Assembly (NCBI RefSeq): GCF_947492405.1
Contig: NZ_CANLMP010000007.1
Coordinates: 62,001-126,000 of the forward strand
Reading direction: 5' to 3'
Origin: an uncultured Aquimarina sp.
Lineage (GTDB): Bacteria > Bacteroidota > Bacteroidia > Flavobacteriales > Flavobacteriaceae
Length of the DNA stretch: 64,000 bases
Of this stretch, positions 44,472 through 54,314 are shown one piece after another; position 1 is the stretch's first letter, and every line of letters starts with the position of its first letter. Both the position numbers and the translations under genes were made by a program. The notes below the pieces were generated by a model that worked only from the letters and a program-made list of their open reading frames with translations, ran no database searches and was not told where the DNA came from.

Positions 44472-44500
44472 AAAAAAAGGTGGACTTTCCACCTTTTTTT
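44472..44500 (+). terminator. Terminator, strong
   Basis: AAAAAAAGGTGGA and TCCACCTTTTTTT form a perfect 13-bp stem with a CTT loop and T-run, about 150 bases after the amidotransferase gene. It works in both directions by its A/T ends. Confidence 0.8.
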
Positions 44501-44532
44501 ATTTTAGAATAGTTTGTAAAATATAGATATAA

Positions 44533-44561
44533 AAAAGAGGCGTAAATTTTACGCCTCTTTT
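44533..44561. terminator. Terminator of sod, bidirectional
   Basis: GAGGCGTAAA (44537-44546) pairs with TTTACGCCTC (44548-44557), extended by A and T runs on both sides. It lies 33 bases beyond the sod stop (44594) on the minus strand and next to the terminator above. Confidence 0.78.
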
Positions 44562-44593
44562 GTTTGTTATAAGGAATGCTAAATATAGTAGAT

Positions 44594-45202
44594 CTATTTT
44601 CCTTGTGCATACCTTTTAGAAACTTCATCCCAATTAATAACATTAAAAAATGCAGAGATGTAATCCGGACGACGGTTCTGATAATTTAAATAATAAGCAT
44701 GTTCCCATACATCAAGACCTAAAATAGGAGTCCCACCGCAACCAGTACCTGGCATTAATGGATTATCTTGGTTCGGAGTAGCACAAACTTCTACCTTACC
44801 ACCTTCCTGAACACATAGCCAAGCCCATCCAGAGCCAAATTGAGTAGCAGCTGCTTTAGAAAAAGCCTCTTTGAAAGCATCAAAAGAACCAAAAGCAGCA
44901 TTAATAGCATCTGCAAGCTCACCAGAAGGAGTTCCACCCCCATTAGGAGACATAATTTCCCAGAATAAGCTATGGTTATAGTAACCACCACCGTTATTTC
45001 TAACAGCACCATTAGATTTGTCCAGATTAATAAGAATGTTTTCTATAGTTTTACCTTCGAGATCAGTTCCAGAAATGGCTGCATTCAATTTATTAGTATA
45101 TCCAGCATGATGTTTATCATGATGAATTTCCATTGTACGAGCATCTATATTAGGTTCTAATGCATCAAAAGCATATTTTAATTTCGGTAATTCAAATGAC
45201 AT
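44594..45202 (-). CDS. Superoxide dismutase, Mn/Fe family
   Basis: A 202-residue cytoplasmic enzyme dismutating superoxide to hydrogen peroxide and oxygen. Metal ligands: His27 in EIHHDKHHAGY, a second His in GGYYNHSLFW, and Asp and His in LGLDVWEHAYYLNYQNRR. The stretch GSGWAWLCV and the GGTPILGLDVWEHAY ending are as in Mn- or cambialistic Fe/Mn types, so the metal cannot be fixed by eye. The length is normal. A perfect -7 box lies 37 bases upstream (45239-45246, minus). It is transcribed alone, with a terminator downstream. Confidence 0.95.
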   Translation of the reverse strand: MSFELPKLKYAFDALEPNIDARTMEIHHDKHHAGYTNKLNAAISGTDLEGKTIENILINLDKSNGAVRNNGGGYYNHSLFWEIMSPNGGGTPSGELADAINAAFGSFDAFKEAFSKAAATQFGSGWAWLCVQEGGKVEVCATPNQDNPLMPGTGCGGTPILGLDVWEHAYYLNYQNRRPDYISAFFNVINWDEVSKRYAQGK

Positions 45203-45238
45203 AATCTATTTTTTTAGTTAATAAGAAAAAAATGAAAC

Positions 45239-45246
45239 CAAATTTA
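45239..45246 (-). promoter_or_regulatory. Candidate -7 box of sod
   Basis: Minus-strand TAAATTTG, perfect TAnnTTTG, 36 bases before the sod ATG. Confidence 0.42.
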
Positions 45247-45405
45247 GGAATAAGAGTGATGAATAAAAATTAATATTTGTTATAAATTAATTAAATTCAA
45301 ATTTTTGCAAACTCCTTTCTATGCTGAACTTAAGTTCAATTTATTTTTAGTAGTTATTAATACATAAAAACTACTCTTTTTTGATACTTTAGTAAAAAAA
45401 CAGAC

Positions 45406-48400
45406 TTGAATTCTTCATACCCTTTTACAATTTATAATGCAGCTGCAGGAGCGGGAAAGACGTATACCTTAGTTAAGGCGTATTTAGTTGCCCTTTTGAC
45501 TGGAGAGTATAAGGATGCTTACAAAAATATTTTGGCAATTACTTTTACCAATAAAGCGGTCGCTGAAATGAAAACCAGAGTTATAGAAAATCTGGTAGGT
45601 ATTCGTAGCACAGAAACTTCATCCAAATTTGAGCTGTTATTAAATGATATTGTCCAAGAAACAGGATTAGAGAAACAGGCAGTAAAACAAAAGGCGGACA
45701 GAATTCTTAAAAGTATTCTACACAATTATGCAGCTTTTGATATAGTTACGATAGATACCTTTACACATAGGGTGATTCGAACATTTGCAAAGGATTTAGG
45801 AATTCCGATGAATTTTGAAATTGAAATGGATACAGAATCATTGATCGAAGAATCTGTAGATGCGGTCATCGCTAAAGTAGGTGAAGACACTACCCTGACA
45901 GAAACAATTATTGATTTTGCCTTAAGTAAATTAGAAGATGATAAAAGTTGGGATATTACCATAGAGTTAAACAAAGTAGCTAGGCTTCTATTTAGTGAAA
46001 ATGATCGTGCACACTTAAATAACCTTTCTGATAAAACAGCAGAGGATTTTGAAAATTTAAAGGCAATCTTAAAATATAAAATTTCGGAAGCCAAAAAAGA
46101 TATTTCTTCTAGTTCAAAAGAAATTCTAAATCAAATACGCGATAACGGATTAGAATATAAAGACTTCACTCGCGGGTCAATTCCAGCTCATTTTCAGAAA
46201 CTTGCAGATGGAGATACCAAATTAGATTTTAAAGCAGCCTGGAAACAGAATATAGAGTCTGCTTCGTTTTACGGAGCTAAGCTAGATCCTCACAAAAAGG
46301 AAGCAATAGATAGTATTCGTCCTTTGATTGAACAAGTCTTTTCTGAGTCAAAACAACAGATACTGGATATAAAGTTATATGAAAATATAATTAAGAATCT
46401 TACACCTCTTTCTGTACTGAACGTTATTAATAAGGAGCTTCAAAAGATAAAAAAAGAAAGAAGCATCCTGTTAATATCTGAGTTTAATAAAATTATCAGC
46501 GAGGCAATTCAGGATCAACCAGCTCCTTTTATATATGAACGATTGGGAGAACGTTATAGAGATTATTTTATTGATGAATTTCAAGATACATCAGAGCTAC
46601 AATGGAATAACATAGTTCCTCTTATAGATAATGCTATTTCTTCGGAAACATTAAGCGGCAAAAGAGGAAAATTAACCATAGTTGGAGATGCCAAACAAGC
46701 TATTTATAGATGGAGAGGAGGAAAAGCAGAGCAGTTTATTAATCTTTCTTTAGACCAAAACCCATTTTCGGTTGAAGAAAAACAAGTGCTTAATTTACCC
46801 AAAAATTACCGAAGTCATCAAGAGATTATTAAGTTTAATAATGACCTGTTTACTCTTTTGTCAAACGACTTTAGTGACGATTTACATAAGAAGTTATATT
46901 TATTAGGTAATAACCAAGAGTATAATGATAAAAAGGGAGGTTATGTACAACTTTCTTTTATAGAAGCTAAAAATGTTGATGAAGAAAATGAAATATATCC
47001 AGAAAGAGTGTATGAGTCTGTCTTAGAGCTTAAGGAAAGAGGATATCTGCTGAATGAAATTTGTATTCTTACTAGAAAACAAAAGGAAGGAGCTGTAATT
47101 GCAGATTTTCTTACTGAAAAAGGAATGTCTATTATCTCTTCAGAGACGCTATTACTTAAAAATGATCCAAGAGTACGTTTTATAGTTGATATGCTTACTT
47201 GGTTTGTGTATCCAGATGAGTTGTTGTCTAAAACTAATGTTTTACATTTTATAACAGAAGAATTTTCAATACCTGAGAAACACACTTTTCTGAAACAACT
47301 GGTATTTGCAGATAAAAAAACGTTCTGTGATGAGGTTAAATCATTAGGAGTTGAGTTTAGTTTTGCTCAATTGGATGTGAAACCTCTTTATGAAGGAGTA
47401 GAATATATTATAAATAGTTTTAATCTCACATCGGTATCACCAGCATATGTGCAATTTCTCTTAGACGTAATATTTGGATATACACAAAAACATGCTGAAG
47501 GTATTATAGGTTTTTTGTCTTATTGGGATCATAAAAAAGATAAGCTAAGTATCATTGCTCCAGAAGGAGAAGAAGCGATTCAGATAATGACAATACATAA
47601 GGCTAAAGGTTTAGAGTTTCCGTGTGTTATCTATCCATACGCAAACATTGATATTTATAGAGAAATAGAGCCTAAAACCTGGTTACCAGTCGCAAAAAAA
47701 GATTTTAGTGGTTTTCGAGAGGTATTTGTTAACTATAACAAGGAACTTTCAGATTATGGGATGCAAGCAGAAAAAATCGTTCAAGAACGACAATCACAAT
47801 TAGAGCTGGATGCTTTTAACCTATTGTACGTTGCTTTAACCAGAGCAGAAGAACAATTATATATTATTTCTAAAGCAGAAATAAATAGTAAAGGAGAAGG
47901 TAATCCAAATAAATTTTCGGGAAAACTTATTAACTACTTAAAACATATAGGTATTTGGTGTGATGAACAATTATCATATGATTTTGGTAATGCCGCAAAA
48001 CCTTTTAAGGAAACAGTATCTGTTAATTCTAAAACAAAGAATATAACACTTACTAAATTTGAGAACTCAAGGAAAAAGCGCAAAGTACATATTGTTACCA
48101 ATTCAGGAAAACTTTGGGATACGTCACAGGCTGCTGCAATAGAAAAAGGTAATCTAATACACGAACTAATGGCATCTATATATTCTCATAAGGACCTAAA
48201 TAAAGTTGTAGAAAATGCTTTTGAAACAGGAATGATTAGTTTTTTAGATAGAGAAACACTTTATAATGAGTTAAAAATGGTTTTAGACCATCCGGAACTC
48301 TCTAAATATTTTTCTGAGGATAAACAAGTGTTAAATGAAAGGGAAATCATCTCTAACGGACGTATTTATAGACCAGATAGAGTGGTAATTGATGCTCAGG

Positions 48401-48558
48401 GAGAAGCTGCAATAATTGATTACAAAACAGGAGAACACAGTGCTTCACACGGAAATCAACTAGAAGAGTATGGTTTACTTCTTCAGAAGATAGGATATAA
48501 ATTAAATAATAAGATATTAGTGTATTTTAATGAAGGGATTACTTTAAAATACGTATAA
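45406..48558 (+). CDS. AddA-like UvrD/RecB helicase-nuclease
   Basis: A 1050-residue subunit of a RecBCD/AddAB-type double-strand break repair enzyme. Helicase motifs: I NAAAGAGKTYTL (9-20), Ia ITFTNKAVAEMKTRV, II YFIDEFQDTSELQWN, III LTIVGDAKQAIYRWRGG, IV LPKNYRSHQEI, V IMTIHKAKGLEFP, VI LLYVALTRAEEQLY. A C-terminal PD-(D/E)XK nuclease has GRIYRPDRVVID and AAIIDYKTGEH. The start must be the TTG at 45406, because the Walker A motif is at residue 9 and there is no ATG upstream. Weak initiation would keep the level low. An ompA gene separates it from the AddB-like partner gene at 50312. Confidence 0.9.
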   Translation: MNSSYPFTIYNAAAGAGKTYTLVKAYLVALLTGEYKDAYKNILAITFTNKAVAEMKTRVIENLVGIRSTETSSKFELLLNDIVQETGLEKQAVKQKADRILKSILHNYAAFDIVTIDTFTHRVIRTFAKDLGIPMNFEIEMDTESLIEESVDAVIAKVGEDTTLTETIIDFALSKLEDDKSWDITIELNKVARLLFSENDRAHLNNLSDKTAEDFENLKAILKYKISEAKKDISSSSKEILNQIRDNGLEYKDFTRGSIPAHFQKLADGDTKLDFKAAWKQNIESASFYGAKLDPHKKEAIDSIRPLIEQVFSESKQQILDIKLYENIIKNLTPLSVLNVINKELQKIKKERSILLISEFNKIISEAIQDQPAPFIYERLGERYRDYFIDEFQDTSELQWNNIVPLIDNAISSETLSGKRGKLTIVGDAKQAIYRWRGGKAEQFINLSLDQNPFSVEEKQVLNLPKNYRSHQEIIKFNNDLFTLLSNDFSDDLHKKLYLLGNNQEYNDKKGGYVQLSFIEAKNVDEENEIYPERVYESVLELKERGYLLNEICILTRKQKEGAVIADFLTEKGMSIISSETLLLKNDPRVRFIVDMLTWFVYPDELLSKTNVLHFITEEFSIPEKHTFLKQLVFADKKTFCDEVKSLGVEFSFAQLDVKPLYEGVEYIINSFNLTSVSPAYVQFLLDVIFGYTQKHAEGIIGFLSYWDHKKDKLSIIAPEGEEAIQIMTIHKAKGLEFPCVIYPYANIDIYREIEPKTWLPVAKKDFSGFREVFVNYNKELSDYGMQAEKIVQERQSQLELDAFNLLYVALTRAEEQLYIISKAEINSKGEGNPNKFSGKLINYLKHIGIWCDEQLSYDFGNAAKPFKETVSVNSKTKNITLTKFENSRKKRKVHIVTNSGKLWDTSQAAAIEKGNLIHELMASIYSHKDLNKVVENAFETGMISFLDRETLYNELKMVLDHPELSKYFSEDKQVLNEREIISNGRIYRPDRVVIDAQGEAAIIDYKTGEHSASHGNQLEEYGLLLQKIGYKLNNKILVYFNEGITLKYV

Positions 48559-48767
48559 ATAAAAATTATTTTAGTAATTACTAGTAGAAATTTATTGATA
48601 AAAAATATTTTTATCTTATAATTGTACCGTAATTAAGGAAATTATAACAATAGGTTTCAGCTTAATACGGCAATTTTTTCACATTTGAGGGGGGCTTAAA
48701 GATTTAAAATACAACTTTAAAAACTTCGCAAAGGTCGATATACACTGGCCTATTAAGAAAAATTTAT

Positions 48768-48775
48768 TAGTTTTG
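48768..48775 (+). promoter_or_regulatory. Candidate -7 box of ompA
   Basis: TAGTTTTG, a perfect TAnnTTTG, 67 bases upstream of the ompA ATG at 48843. The leader would be about 60 bases. The gap 48559-48767 is otherwise AT-rich with no feature I can support. Confidence 0.45.
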
Positions 48776-48842
48776 TCTTTGACAGTAATTTTTAACATAT
48801 TACATTTGCTCTAATTAACACTTAAAAATTAAATTATTGAAT

Positions 48843-50237
48843 ATGAAATATCTTAGCAGATTTTTAGTGGCTTCGTTATTAGTACTTGGGTTTAGTACTG
48901 CGAATGCACAGGATGAAAACAACCCTTGGGCAGTATCGATTGGCGTTAATGCTGTTGATATCTTTCCTACCGGAGGAGATTTACCTATACAAGGAGAAAT
49001 CTTTGACGAGTTTTTTAACGCTACTGACCACTGGAACATTCTTCCATCCGTTTCTAAACTATCAGTTGGTAGATATATAGGAGATGGTTTTACTTTTACC
49101 GCTGCTGGTTCGGTTAACAAAATTGATAAATTAGGAGAAACTCCTGATGGAACTCAAGTTACTGCCGATGACTTATCTTACTATGCAGTAGATGGAACAA
49201 TAAGCTATAGCCTTAAAAACCTTTTAAAATCTAAATGGTTCGACCCTTACTTAGGAGTAGGTGGTGGATATACTTGGGTTGATGAAATTGGTGCAGGGAC
49301 ACTTAATGGTTCTCTTGGGCTTAACCTATGGTTAACTGAAAATTTAGCTTTCAATTTACAAACTACTTATAAGCACGTATTCGAAGACTACGAGGTTAGT
49401 AACTATCCTCCAACTCACTTCCAACACTCTGCTGGAATTACTTTCGCTTTCGGAGGTAAAGATACTGATGGTGATGGTGTATTCGATAAAGATGATGAGT
49501 GTATCGACGTTCCTGGTTTAGCAGAATTTAACGGATGTCCTGATACTGACGGTGATGGAATTACTGATGCTAAAGATGACTGTCCTGATACTGCAGGTAC
49601 TGCAGAATTTAACGGATGTCCTGATACTGACGGTGACGGAATCGCTGATCCTAAAGATGACTGTCCTACAGTTGCTGGTTTAGCTAACTTAAATGGATGT
49701 CCTGATGCTGACGGTGATGGAATCACTGATGCTAAAGACGGTTGTCCTAACGAAGCTGGTCCTGCTGCTAATAACGGATGTCCTTACCAAGATAAAGATG
49801 GTGACGGAGTATTAGACAAAGACGATAACTGTCCTGATGTTGCTGGTACTGTTGCTAACAACGGTTGTCCTGAAGTAACTGAAGAAATTCAGAAAACTTT
49901 AAATGAGTATGCTGCTCAAGTATTATTTGACTCAGGTAAATCTACTATCAAAGATCAGTCTACAAAAGTATTGAATGATATTATTGGTATCCTTAAAGAG
50001 TATCCTACTGCTAAATTCGTTATCGAAGGGCATACAGATAGTCAAGGTAGAGAAGCTAATAACCAAAAGCTTTCTGACTCTAGAGCAAACGCTGTTAAAA
50101 CATTCTTAACTAGTAATGGTATCGATCAGTTCAGATTATCTGCTGTTGGTTATGGAGAATCAAGACCAGTTGCATCTAACAAAACAAGAGCTGGTAGAGC
50201 ACAAAACAGACGTGTAGAGATTAACTTAGTGAAGTAA
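48843..50237 (+). CDS. OmpA-family outer-membrane protein with thrombospondin type 3 repeats
   Basis: A 464-residue protein. Signal peptide ends TANA (about 1-22). Residues about 25-205 are an eight-stranded beta-barrel with alternating aromatic patterns (SIGVNAVDIF, YLGVGGGYTW). Residues about 205-340 hold five TSP3 calcium-binding repeats (DTDGDGVFDKDDEC, DTDGDGITDAKDDCPDT). The C-terminal OmpA domain (about 350-464) binds peptidoglycan: VIEGHTDSQGREANNQKLSDSRANAVKTFL is its hallmark, and NRRVEI ends it. The ATG at 48843 is preferred to an in-frame TTG at 48837. It stands between the AddA- and AddB-like genes with its own promoter and terminator. Confidence 0.94.
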   Translation: MKYLSRFLVASLLVLGFSTANAQDENNPWAVSIGVNAVDIFPTGGDLPIQGEIFDEFFNATDHWNILPSVSKLSVGRYIGDGFTFTAAGSVNKIDKLGETPDGTQVTADDLSYYAVDGTISYSLKNLLKSKWFDPYLGVGGGYTWVDEIGAGTLNGSLGLNLWLTENLAFNLQTTYKHVFEDYEVSNYPPTHFQHSAGITFAFGGKDTDGDGVFDKDDECIDVPGLAEFNGCPDTDGDGITDAKDDCPDTAGTAEFNGCPDTDGDGIADPKDDCPTVAGLANLNGCPDADGDGITDAKDGCPNEAGPAANNGCPYQDKDGDGVLDKDDNCPDVAGTVANNGCPEVTEEIQKTLNEYAAQVLFDSGKSTIKDQSTKVLNDIIGILKEYPTAKFVIEGHTDSQGREANNQKLSDSRANAVKTFLTSNGIDQFRLSAVGYGESRPVASNKTRAGRAQNRRVEINLVK

Positions 50238-50270
50238 TTATTTTTCACTAAATAATATAAATACATATAC

Positions 50271-50300
50271 AAAACGTCCCGATTATTCGGGACGTTTTTT
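50271..50300 (+). terminator. Terminator of ompA
   Basis: AAAACGTCCCGA pairs perfectly with TCGGGACGTTTT (12 bp, TTAT loop) and is followed by further T. It ends about a dozen bases before the next gene's GTG start (50312). Confidence 0.9.
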
Positions 50301-50311
50301 ATTTTTAATGG

Positions 50312-53047
50312 GTGGATAGTTTTTTAAAAGAAGTTATATCAGAAGTACAAAAAAAAGATCATAATATAAGTGAGCTTATTTTTATACTACCTAGTAAAAG
50401 AGCAGGGCTTTTTCTTAAAAAGGAATTGCTTGAAAAGTATACTGATCAAACATTTTTTGCACCTATCATTCTTAGTATAGAGGAGTTCATCACGCAATTG
50501 TCAGGATTACGTCAGATTGATGCCACACAAACCTTGTTCGAGTTTTACGAGACCTATCTTACAACCCATACTCATTTAGAAAAAGAAAACTTAGAGACAT
50601 TCAGTAGTTGGGCTCAGACGCTGGTGCATGATTTTAATGAAATCGATCGTTATTGTATTGATAATGAAACTTTTTTTTCATACCTCTCGGGCATACAAGA
50701 TCTAAATCATTGGTATCTTCAAAAAGAAAAAACCCAACTGATACAGCAGTATATAAGTTTTTGGAATAATCTATCAGATTATTATACCAATTTTAAAACA
50801 AAACTTCTGGAAAAGAAGATTGGTTATCAAGGATTGCTATACAGAAAAGCTTCAGAGAATATAGGAAGTTATATTAAGAATAATGATCAGAAACATGTTT
50901 TAGTAGGTTTTAATGCACTTAATAATGCGGAGCAAGTTATTTTTCAGTCATTGCTAGAAGCTAATGCTGCAGAGGTGTATTGGGATGTAGACACCTTCTT
51001 TTTAGAAAACAAATATCACGAAGCTTCTTTATTTCTAAGAGATTATAAAAATCAATGGAATTATTATAAAGAACAACCCTTTAAATGGATTAGGGATAAT
51101 TTTTCATCTTCAAAAGATATTAAACTCATCGGAGTTCCTAAAAATGTTGGTCAGGCTAAATTAGCGGGTCAGATACTTAGAACTATTCCGTTAGAAAATA
51201 TAGAAAAAACTGCGTTAGTATTGGCTGATGAATCGCTGTTATTACCAGTTTTAAACTCATTACCCGAATCTATTACTTCACTCAATATTACGATGGGATT
51301 ACCTCTGAAAGATGTCCCGGTAGCTTCGTTTTTTGAGCTGTTATTTAAACTCCATAAGACGAGACATCCTAAAGGACTATACTATAAGTCTGTACTAGAG
51401 ATTCTGAATAGTCAACCTAGTTATTGGTTATTGGGCTCTTTGACAAATCAATTGATCACGAAGATCTCAAGAGAAAATCTTATTTTCATTTCTTTGGAAA
51501 AATTGCAAAACGAAGCTAGTGAAATACAAAGAGAAGTTTTGGAAATATTATTCTCACCCTGGAATAAAGCATCAAAAGCCATAGAACAATGTAGAAAAAT
51601 AACCCAGTTGTTAAAAGAAAGTTTAGATAAGGAAAAAGATTCATTAGAATTAGAGTATGTGTATCATTTTCATCTTGTTTTTAATAAACTGTTAACTCTT
51701 AGTAGAAACTATCAATACATCACAACGGTATCTTCTTTATATCATTTATATAAAGATATTATTAACTCTGAGACATTAGATTTTAGAGGAGAACCTTTTA
51801 GTGGATTACAGTTAATGGGTATGTTAGAGTCTCGTTGTTTAGATTTTGAAACTGTAATAATTACTTCTGTCAATGAAGGTGTGCTTCCAGCAGGGAAAAG
51901 TATGAATTCCTTTATACCCTATGACCTTAAGAGAGCCTATAATCTCCCAACATATAAAGAAAAGGATGCAATATATACATATCACTTTTATCGTTTAATT
52001 CAGAGAGCAAAAAACGTATATCTAATATATAATACAGAAGATGAAGGAGTCGGAGGAGGAGAGAAAAGTAGATTTTTACATCAATTAGAAATAGATAAAA
52101 TACCGGCACATCAATTATCTAAATATATAGCATCTTCTGAAATACCTAAGCTTAAAAACGAACCATTAGTTGTTGAAAAGAATAATGCTATAATTGAAAA
52201 AATAAAGGAGTTAGCGTTAAATGGGTTATCACCTTCTGCATTAACATCTTACATAAGAAACCCTATTGATTTTTACTATAAATACGTATTAGGAATCAGA
52301 GAAAGTGATCAAGTAGAGGAAACGATTGCTGCAAACACCCTAGGAACAGTGATCCATAATACGCTGGAAAATTTGTACAAACCTTTAGAAAACAGGTTTA
52401 TATCTGTAGAAGACATTACAAAGATGATTGCTCAAATTGATACCGAAATCAAATATCATTTTCGAAAAGAGTATTCTAAATTGGATATTACACAAGGTAA
52501 AAACCTACTGATCTTTGAGGTAGCTAAAAGGTATATTTATAATTTTCTTAAAACCGAAGAGAAGACTCTTACATCGGGATCGAAACTAAAAATTATCGCC
52601 ATAGAAAGTAATCTAAAAACAGAATTAAAGATTCCTGAACTGGACTTTCCTGTTTTTATTAAAGGGAAAGTAGATCGTATTGATGAATTAGATGGACAAT
52701 TACGAATTATTGATTATAAAACTGGTAAAGTGACCAAAAGTGATGTAGTTTTGATGGATTGGGATGTGGTTACAGAAGATTATAAGTATAGCAAAGCCAT
52801 ACAAGTATTAGCATATGGGTATATGCAATATAATCAACAATCACTATCAGAACCTTTTCAGGCAGGAATCATTTCTTTTAAAAACCTTAAAGAAGGATTT
52901 TTAAAATTTGGAACCAAAACATCTGTAAGAGGAAAAGTTGATTATGAAATAACTACCGAAGTGTTTGATGAATACTTACTGCAATTAAAAAAATTAATTA
53001 CGGAAATTTCTACCTTAGAAATTCCTTTTAAGGAAAAAGAAGTATAG
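50312..53047 (+). CDS. AddB-like PD-(D/E)XK nuclease
   Basis: A 911-residue protein resembling the AddB subunit. The N-terminal pattern FILPSKRAGLFLKKELLEK resembles the inactive helicase of AddB, and ITSVNEGVLPAGKSMNSFIP matches the family segment after the helicase. The C-terminal nuclease has FIKGKVDRIDELDGQLRIID and YKTGK. In SALTSYIRNPIDFYYKYVLG the Cys usual before Pro in iron-sulfur AddB is Asn, so the cluster is probably absent. The GTG start at 50312 gives MDSFLKEVI; a nearby ATG at 50308 is out of frame. It lies 11 bases after the ompA terminator. The alpha/beta hydrolase gene starts two bases beyond its stop. Confidence 0.88.
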   Translation: MDSFLKEVISEVQKKDHNISELIFILPSKRAGLFLKKELLEKYTDQTFFAPIILSIEEFITQLSGLRQIDATQTLFEFYETYLTTHTHLEKENLETFSSWAQTLVHDFNEIDRYCIDNETFFSYLSGIQDLNHWYLQKEKTQLIQQYISFWNNLSDYYTNFKTKLLEKKIGYQGLLYRKASENIGSYIKNNDQKHVLVGFNALNNAEQVIFQSLLEANAAEVYWDVDTFFLENKYHEASLFLRDYKNQWNYYKEQPFKWIRDNFSSSKDIKLIGVPKNVGQAKLAGQILRTIPLENIEKTALVLADESLLLPVLNSLPESITSLNITMGLPLKDVPVASFFELLFKLHKTRHPKGLYYKSVLEILNSQPSYWLLGSLTNQLITKISRENLIFISLEKLQNEASEIQREVLEILFSPWNKASKAIEQCRKITQLLKESLDKEKDSLELEYVYHFHLVFNKLLTLSRNYQYITTVSSLYHLYKDIINSETLDFRGEPFSGLQLMGMLESRCLDFETVIITSVNEGVLPAGKSMNSFIPYDLKRAYNLPTYKEKDAIYTYHFYRLIQRAKNVYLIYNTEDEGVGGGEKSRFLHQLEIDKIPAHQLSKYIASSEIPKLKNEPLVVEKNNAIIEKIKELALNGLSPSALTSYIRNPIDFYYKYVLGIRESDQVEETIAANTLGTVIHNTLENLYKPLENRFISVEDITKMIAQIDTEIKYHFRKEYSKLDITQGKNLLIFEVAKRYIYNFLKTEEKTLTSGSKLKIIAIESNLKTELKIPELDFPVFIKGKVDRIDELDGQLRIIDYKTGKVTKSDVVLMDWDVVTEDYKYSKAIQVLAYGYMQYNQQSLSEPFQAGIISFKNLKEGFLKFGTKTSVRGKVDYEITTEVFDEYLLQLKKLITEISTLEIPFKEKEV

Positions 53048-53049
53048 TT

Positions 53050-53898
53050 ATGATTATAGAGAAAAAAGATATAATTGTAAATGGAAAACATCAAAGACCA
53101 ATTCTTATGGATGTTTTTTATGATGATCAGAAAAAGCAGCAGCCTGTAGTCATTTTTTGTCATGGATATAAAGGATTTAAGGATTGGGGAGCTTGGCATC
53201 TGGTAGCAAAATCATTCGCAGAAGCTGGGTTTTTCTTCGTGAAATTTAATTTTTCTCATAACGGAGGAACTATACAGCAACCATTAGACTTTCTTGATTT
53301 AGAAGCTTTTGGGGAGAACAATTATATAATAGAACTAGATGATCTAGCATCTGTTTTAGATCATATTACTACTTCTAATTTCGAATACAAACAATTAATA
53401 AATCAAGAAAACGTAACGCTGATAGGACATTCTCGAGCAGGTGGAATTACAACTATCAAAACCTCAGAAGATACTAGAATTACAAAACTAATTACCTGGG
53501 CTGGTGTTTCAGATTATGAAAAGAGATTTCTTATTGGAGAAGCATTCCAAACCTGGAAAGATGATGGGATATTTTATGTCGAAAATGGTAGAACCAAACA
53601 ACAAATGCCACATAGGTTTCAATTTTATACATCATTTATAGAAAACAAAGAAAGGCTTACTATTTCTAATGCAACAAAAAAAATTGATGTTCCACATTTA
53701 ATTATTCACGGAACAGAAGATCCTACAGTTGCCTTACAAGAGGCCGAAGATTTACATAGTTGGAACCCAAGAAGTGAGTTGTTTTTGGTAAAAGGAGCAG
53801 ATCACGTTTTTGGAGCAAAGCATCCCTGGAAACAAAAAGAAATGCCTAAAGATTTAACAATAATTACTGAAAAATCCATAGCATTTGCAATACTTTAA
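53050..53898 (+). CDS. Alpha/beta-fold hydrolase
   Basis: A 282-residue soluble hydrolase. The oxyanion region is VIFCHGYKGFKDWG, and the nucleophile elbow is LIGHSRAGGITT (Ser133). The acid lies in HGTEDPTVAL and the base in GADHVFGAKHPW. This is the dienelactone-hydrolase/serine-aminopeptidase-like group; the substrate is unknown. It starts two bases after the AddB-like stop, so it is translated from the same mRNA. A repair role is not implied by the sequence. No signal peptide. Confidence 0.85.
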   Translation: MIIEKKDIIVNGKHQRPILMDVFYDDQKKQQPVVIFCHGYKGFKDWGAWHLVAKSFAEAGFFFVKFNFSHNGGTIQQPLDFLDLEAFGENNYIIELDDLASVLDHITTSNFEYKQLINQENVTLIGHSRAGGITTIKTSEDTRITKLITWAGVSDYEKRFLIGEAFQTWKDDGIFYVENGRTKQQMPHRFQFYTSFIENKERLTISNATKKIDVPHLIIHGTEDPTVALQEAEDLHSWNPRSELFLVKGADHVFGAKHPWKQKEMPKDLTIITEKSIAFAIL

Positions 53899-53955
53899 CA
53901 CACTTTAGTTATTGAATTTAGATAGGTTTTGATTTTTTTTTGTTTATTTGCGATT

Positions 53956-54243
53956 GTGAAGACCAATAAAAGACATATTATAGCTTCTGTATTTCTGATA
54001 GTTTTCAGTCTTATACAGGTATTGGATTTGCATGCCTTAAGTCATGATGCTAATGACTTAGATTGTAAAATATGTCAACTGGCTTCAGAAAATCTGGATG
54101 ATGATTTTGTTTCTGTGGACACTACAGAAATACCAAAAGAGATTATTATTCCAGAAGATCGTATTAAGATCAATAATTCAGACACCTATTTTGATAGAGA
54201 AGCACACTATTCTTTTCTCAATAAAGCACCTCCTGTAGCTTAA
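53956..54243 (+). CDS. Small membrane-anchored His/Cys protein next to a TonB receptor
   Basis: A 95-residue protein starting at the GTG at 53956 (MKTNKRHI when read from this start); an upstream TTG (53929) is less likely. One N-terminal hydrophobic segment (IIASVFLIVFSLIQVLDL) is followed by HALSHDANDLDCKICQLASENL, a cluster of two His and a CxxC. The layout resembles DUF2946-type small proteins often found beside metal-linked TonB receptors, where the His/Cys group would bind zinc or copper. The next gene is the TonB receptor. Metal specificity is inference. Confidence 0.6.
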   Translation: MKTNKRHIIASVFLIVFSLIQVLDLHALSHDANDLDCKICQLASENLDDDFVSVDTTEIPKEIIIPEDRIKINNSDTYFDREAHYSFLNKAPPVA

Positions 54244-54273
54244 TCAATCAATCAGGTTTTTATACCGATTTTA

Positions 54274-54293
54274 CTATTGCTTGTCAGCAATAG
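54274..54293 (+). promoter_or_regulatory. Hairpin before the TonB receptor gene
   Basis: CTATTGCT and AGCAATAG form a perfect 8-bp stem with a TGTC loop, 22 bases before the receptor ATG. The next bases are AGACCCTTTTTT, so it may be a weak terminator/attenuator between the small His/Cys gene and the receptor gene. Confidence 0.45.
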
Positions 54294-54314
54294 AGACCCT
54301 TTTTTATTTTTAGA

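Noticed and set aside
44398..44643. 81-codon frame on the minus strand
   Set aside because: It spans two strong terminators and the end of sod, so it cannot be a real gene.
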